Assembly (NCBI GenBank): GCA_028818995.1
Contig: JAPPMR010000845.1
Coordinates: 1-7,758 of the forward strand
Length of the DNA: 7,758 nt
Direction of reading: 5' to 3'
Origin: Candidatus Poribacteria bacterium
GTDB taxonomy: Bacteria > Poribacteria > WGA-4E > WGA-3G
Below are positions 5,949 through 7,758 of this stretch, in pieces. The translations under genes and the position numbers were made by a program. Below the pieces are notes generated by a model. That model did no database searches. It was not told the origin of the DNA and worked only from the letters and a program-made list of their open reading frames with translations. Within the stretch, counting starts at the first letter, position 1, and the number at the start of each line of letters is the position of its first letter.

Positions 5949-6740
5949 CTACATCAAATATTCCCGTTCTCTAAAAATTCGGATAGCAAGCCACATTGCT
6001 CCTACCGTCAGCAAGCAGATTACTAACGCTGCCACCCATACTGTCGGAGGCGTATTTCCTAACAAATCATCAAGCATATCACGCCGCAATTTAAAATCCG
6101 GAAATATCGTCATAAGGTAATGTGTTACTGAAATTCGCTTGATACCCATCGGCATCAGTGGAATTATCGTAATCCGTTCCCAACCGAACACGAAAAGCAA
6201 TCCCCACAGCACCGGATGCTTATATCGAGCAGATAAAAGCACAGCGAAAGCACCGTAGGCTAAAAATCCCAATGCCATTGAGCCAGTATAACGAAAACTC
6301 ATTCCTAACACCAAAAAACGATCTCTTAGTTTCGGATGCGTCTCCATAATTCCCGTTAGAAGCAGATGGGATATACTGATGAGTACAACGGTTCCTATCA
6401 TATAGGCTGCGAATTTGCTGAGCAGAATCAACGATTTACGGAGCGGACGCATCTGGAGATATGTTAAACCTTTGCCATCAATTTCATCCGAGACGATTGC
6501 TGAACCGTAAAATATTGCACATAAATTCGTCAAAAATCCATAATAAACAAACGTTATATTCGGGATAAAACCGTTCACCAAACCCGATCTTCGCGCATAA
6601 AATCGAACCACAAGCGCGATAACAAGCGGTAATAGACCGCCAATTAGAATCAGAAGTCCTCGCCGACTCCAAAATAGTTGGCGAAGCGTCAGTTTAAATA
6701 GCGCGAAATAGGCAAGAAATGAATTGGGGTTGGAAGCCAT
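5949..6740 (-). CDS. ABC-2-type transporter permease
   Basis: The 263-residue integral membrane protein has about six hydrophobic segments, near residues 28-46, 62-82, 107-130, 151-171, 177-198 and 234-254. The cytoplasmic loop SDEIDGKGLTYLQMRPLRKS (84-103) is typical of ABC-2 permeases, where it follows the second helix, and the FREREYLM ending is also common in them. Such proteins pair with a separate ATPase to export drugs, polysaccharides, copper-related substrates or other cargo. The substrate cannot be told here. No ATPase gene is in the window: the gene upstream is divergent and the one downstream convergent. The Shine-Dalgarno GAGG (complement of 6747-6750) is 6 nt from the ATG and lies at the junction of a MITE-like insertion. 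No terminator is visible in the 34-nt gap to the convergent kinase gene. Confidence 0.85.
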   Translation of the reverse strand: MASNPNSFLAYFALFKLTLRQLFWSRRGLLILIGGLLPLVIALVVRFYARRSGLVNGFIPNITFVYYGFLTNLCAIFYGSAIVSDEIDGKGLTYLQMRPLRKSLILLSKFAAYMIGTVVLISISHLLLTGIMETHPKLRDRFLVLGMSFRYTGSMALGFLAYGAFAVLLSARYKHPVLWGLLFVFGWERITIIPLMPMGIKRISVTHYLMTIFPDFKLRRDMLDDLLGNTPPTVWVAALVICLLTVGAMWLAIRIFREREYLM

Positions 6741-6749
6741 TTATAGCCT

Positions 6750-6870
6750 CAGAGCCATTCAGTTCTCCAGTAATTTCTAACTTTTCTCAAAGGTATCTTC
6801 CTGTAGGAGCGAGCTCCAGCTCGCGACCCTGTCCAAAATATTGAGAAAACTCAAAAACTGAATAGCTCTG
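6750..6870. mobile_element. MITE-like element with terminal inverted repeats and target duplication
   Basis: The ends CAGAGCCATTCAGTT (6750-6764) and AACTGAATAGCTCTG (6856-6870) are reverse complements at 14 of 15 positions. A second nested pair, TTTTCTCAA (6782-6790) and TTGAGAAAA (6841-6849), is perfect. The element is flanked immediately by TTTATAGCCT (6740-6749) and TTTATAGTCT (6871-6880), direct repeats matching at 9 of 10 positions. Their boundaries coincide exactly with the inverted-repeat ends, as expected for a target-site duplication. It contains no coding capacity, so movement would need a transposase supplied elsewhere. The left duplication touches the permease start codon. The transposase family cannot be assigned from these ends. 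Confidence 0.6.
6802..6828 (+). repeat. TGTAGGA palindromic repeat inside the MITE-like element
   Basis: TGTAGGA (6802-6808) is followed by GCGAGCT (6809-6815), CC, AGCTCGC (6818-6824) and GACC. The inner stem is perfect over 7 bp. An alternative fold pairs GGAGC (6806-6810) with GCTCC (6813-6817). It shares flanking bases with the copies at 24-49 and 63-88 while the stem sequence differs by paired changes, consistent with conservation of structure. Confidence 0.75.
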
Positions 6871-6994
6871 TTTATAGTCTTTCAAAAATTGATTTTTTCT
6901 ACATATCATAGTAACATAAAAACGCGGATTTTACAATCCTTTGTTTAGGAAATTGGAGTTTTGTCACAGGATTTTCTTTAAAAATCTATTGATA

Positions 6995-7003
6995 TGATAT
7001 AAT
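6995..7003 (+). promoter_or_regulatory. Extended -10 promoter of the amidohydrolase gene
   Basis: TGATATAAT contains a consensus TATAAT (6998-7003) preceded by TG plus one base, the extended -10 arrangement that can work without a -35 box. No good -35 is seen 16-18 nt upstream. Transcription would begin near 7010 with a leader of about 36 nt. The ribosome-binding site GAAAGGA (7034-7040) precedes the ATG at 7046. Confidence 0.65.
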
Positions 7004-7045
7004 ACCTACAGATAACAAGCATTATTGGAACTTGAAAGGATAAAT

Positions 7046-7758
7046 ATGCTTAAAATAATTGATACCCACCAACATCTTTGGGATACATCTAATTTGGAAT
7101 ATCCATGGTTAGAGGGATTTGACTTACTCAAGCAGCAATATACACCACAGGATTATCGCGACGCTATTGGCGATATAAACGTTGTCAAGTCAGTTCACGT
7201 TGAAGGTGATCCTGCAGAAACGCACGTTGTCCAAGAAGTGGAATGGCTAACGCGCATCGCAGAAACAGATGGGATGATAGGTGCTATCGCCGCTGCCGCA
7301 CCACTTGAAAAGCCAAATGTTGAGGCTATTCTTGAAGAACTCGCGGCATCCGATCTTGTCGTTGGTATCCGTCGGATGGCATGGCACCATCCAGACAACC
7401 AATTTTACGCCACTCCTGAACTAATTAACGGTGTCAAATTATTAGAAAAATATAATCTCTCTTTTGAACTCTGCGCTAAACATGATCAACTCCCTGCCGC
7501 CATCGAATTGGTTAAAGCCACATCAGACATCACACATGCTGTCAACCACTGTGGCGGTCCAAATATAAAAGACGGTGAATTCGAACCGTGGGCAACCCAC
7601 ATGCGCGAACTCGCCGCCTTTGACAATGTTTACTGCAAAGTATCAGGTATTGTAACAACCGCCAGCGAAGACTGGACACCAGAGGAACTAAAACCTTACA
7701 TCCGACATCTCATAGAAGTTTTTGGTTATGACCGCCTCATGTTTGGTAGCGACTGGCC
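7046..7758 (+). CDS. Amidohydrolase family protein (fuconolactonase/LigI-like), partial
   Basis: The reading frame is open for 237 codons and runs off the window; complete relatives are about 270-290 residues, so roughly 40 residues are missing. It has the TIM-barrel amidohydrolase signature of the COG3618-type lactonases: DTHQHLW (6-12) with H8 and H10, H168 in VNHCGGP, and D236 in LMFGSDW near the cut end. The 68-residue H168-D236 distance agrees with what I recall for LigI. Members hydrolyse sugar lactones such as L-fucono- or L-rhamnono-lactone, or 2-pyrone-4,6-dicarboxylate. The substrate cannot be resolved here, and no sugar dehydrogenase or dehydratase is in view. The start at 7046 is supported by GAAAGGA (7034-7040) 5 nt upstream and by the DTHQH motif falling at the usual N-terminal position. 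Confidence 0.88.
   Translation, partial: MLKIIDTHQHLWDTSNLEYPWLEGFDLLKQQYTPQDYRDAIGDINVVKSVHVEGDPAETHVVQEVEWLTRIAETDGMIGAIAAAAPLEKPNVEAILEELAASDLVVGIRRMAWHHPDNQFYATPELINGVKLLEKYNLSFELCAKHDQLPAAIELVKATSDITHAVNHCGGPNIKDGEFEPWATHMRELAAFDNVYCKVSGIVTTASEDWTPEELKPYIRHLIEVFGYDRLMFGSDW

Larger units (their letters stand above)
6741..7045. other. Divergent intergenic region between permease and amidohydrolase
   Basis: No gene is visible. The left part is occupied by a 121-bp element with inverted-repeat ends and a TGTAGGA palindrome at its core. Positions 6881-6990 are AT-rich and hold no clear structure beyond possible promoter sequences. A TATGAT (complement of 6905-6910) could be a -10 for the permease, but it has no well-spaced -35. 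The extended -10 box of the amidohydrolase gene lies near the right end. Confidence 0.65.

Noticed and set aside
6905..6936. Minus-strand promoter TTGTAA with TATGAT for the permease
   Set aside because: The spacer is 20 nt and both boxes are degenerate, so it is not strong enough to list as a feature.
6935..6957. Imperfect inverted repeat CAATCCT / AGGAAATTG in the divergent region
   Set aside because: The arms pair only with a 2-nt bulge and are AT-rich, so the match is within what chance gives in this stretch.
7195..7398. Minus-strand open frame of 67 codons
   Set aside because: It lies wholly inside the amidohydrolase gene, antisense to it, with no ribosome-binding site or recognisable motif.

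Overview
This window looks like a chromosomal stretch from an uncultured, moderately AT-leaning bacterium. Three things suggest a lineage near Candidatus Poribacteria or the Planctomycetes: short palindromic repeats beginning TGTAGGA between genes, a bacterial tricorn-type protease, and an amidohydrolase of the sugar-lactonase type. This assignment is inference from style and not a database result. I see no tRNA, rRNA, CRISPR array or phage genes.

Layout from left to right. Positions 1-332 hold no gene but carry several palindromic structures and the leader of the first gene. A 1094-residue tricorn-like S41 protease follows (333-3617, +), closed by a strong intrinsic terminator built from a TGTAGG-type palindrome. 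A well-formed sigma-70-type promoter (3775-3803) then drives a tight plus-strand cluster. Its first gene encodes a 105-residue charged coiled-coil protein (3894-4211) that overlaps a PIN-domain VapC-like protein by 4 nt (4208-4708). Nine bases later comes an acetate-kinase-family protein (4718-5914) with altered active-site residues. The first two genes have the architecture of a toxin-antitoxin pair with an antitoxin type I do not recognise. The kinase has no visible promoter or Shine-Dalgarno site and probably depends on upstream transcription.

Convergent to the kinase, 34 nt away, is an ABC-2-type membrane permease (6740-5949, -) with no ATPase partner in view. Its start codon abuts a 121-bp element (6750-6870) with terminal inverted repeats and a near-perfect 10-bp flanking direct repeat. 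This looks like a small non-autonomous mobile element that inserted at the permease ribosome-binding site. Diverging from it, an extended -10 promoter leads into an amidohydrolase of the fuconolactonase/LigI type (7046 onward, +), cut by the window edge.

The genes do not form one obvious pathway. The best candidates for something new are the compensatory base-pair changes among the TGTAGGA palindromes, the MITE-like insertion that appears to have rebuilt a ribosome-binding site, the unrecognised antitoxin-like partner of the PIN protein, and the divergent acetate-kinase homologue linked to that pair.
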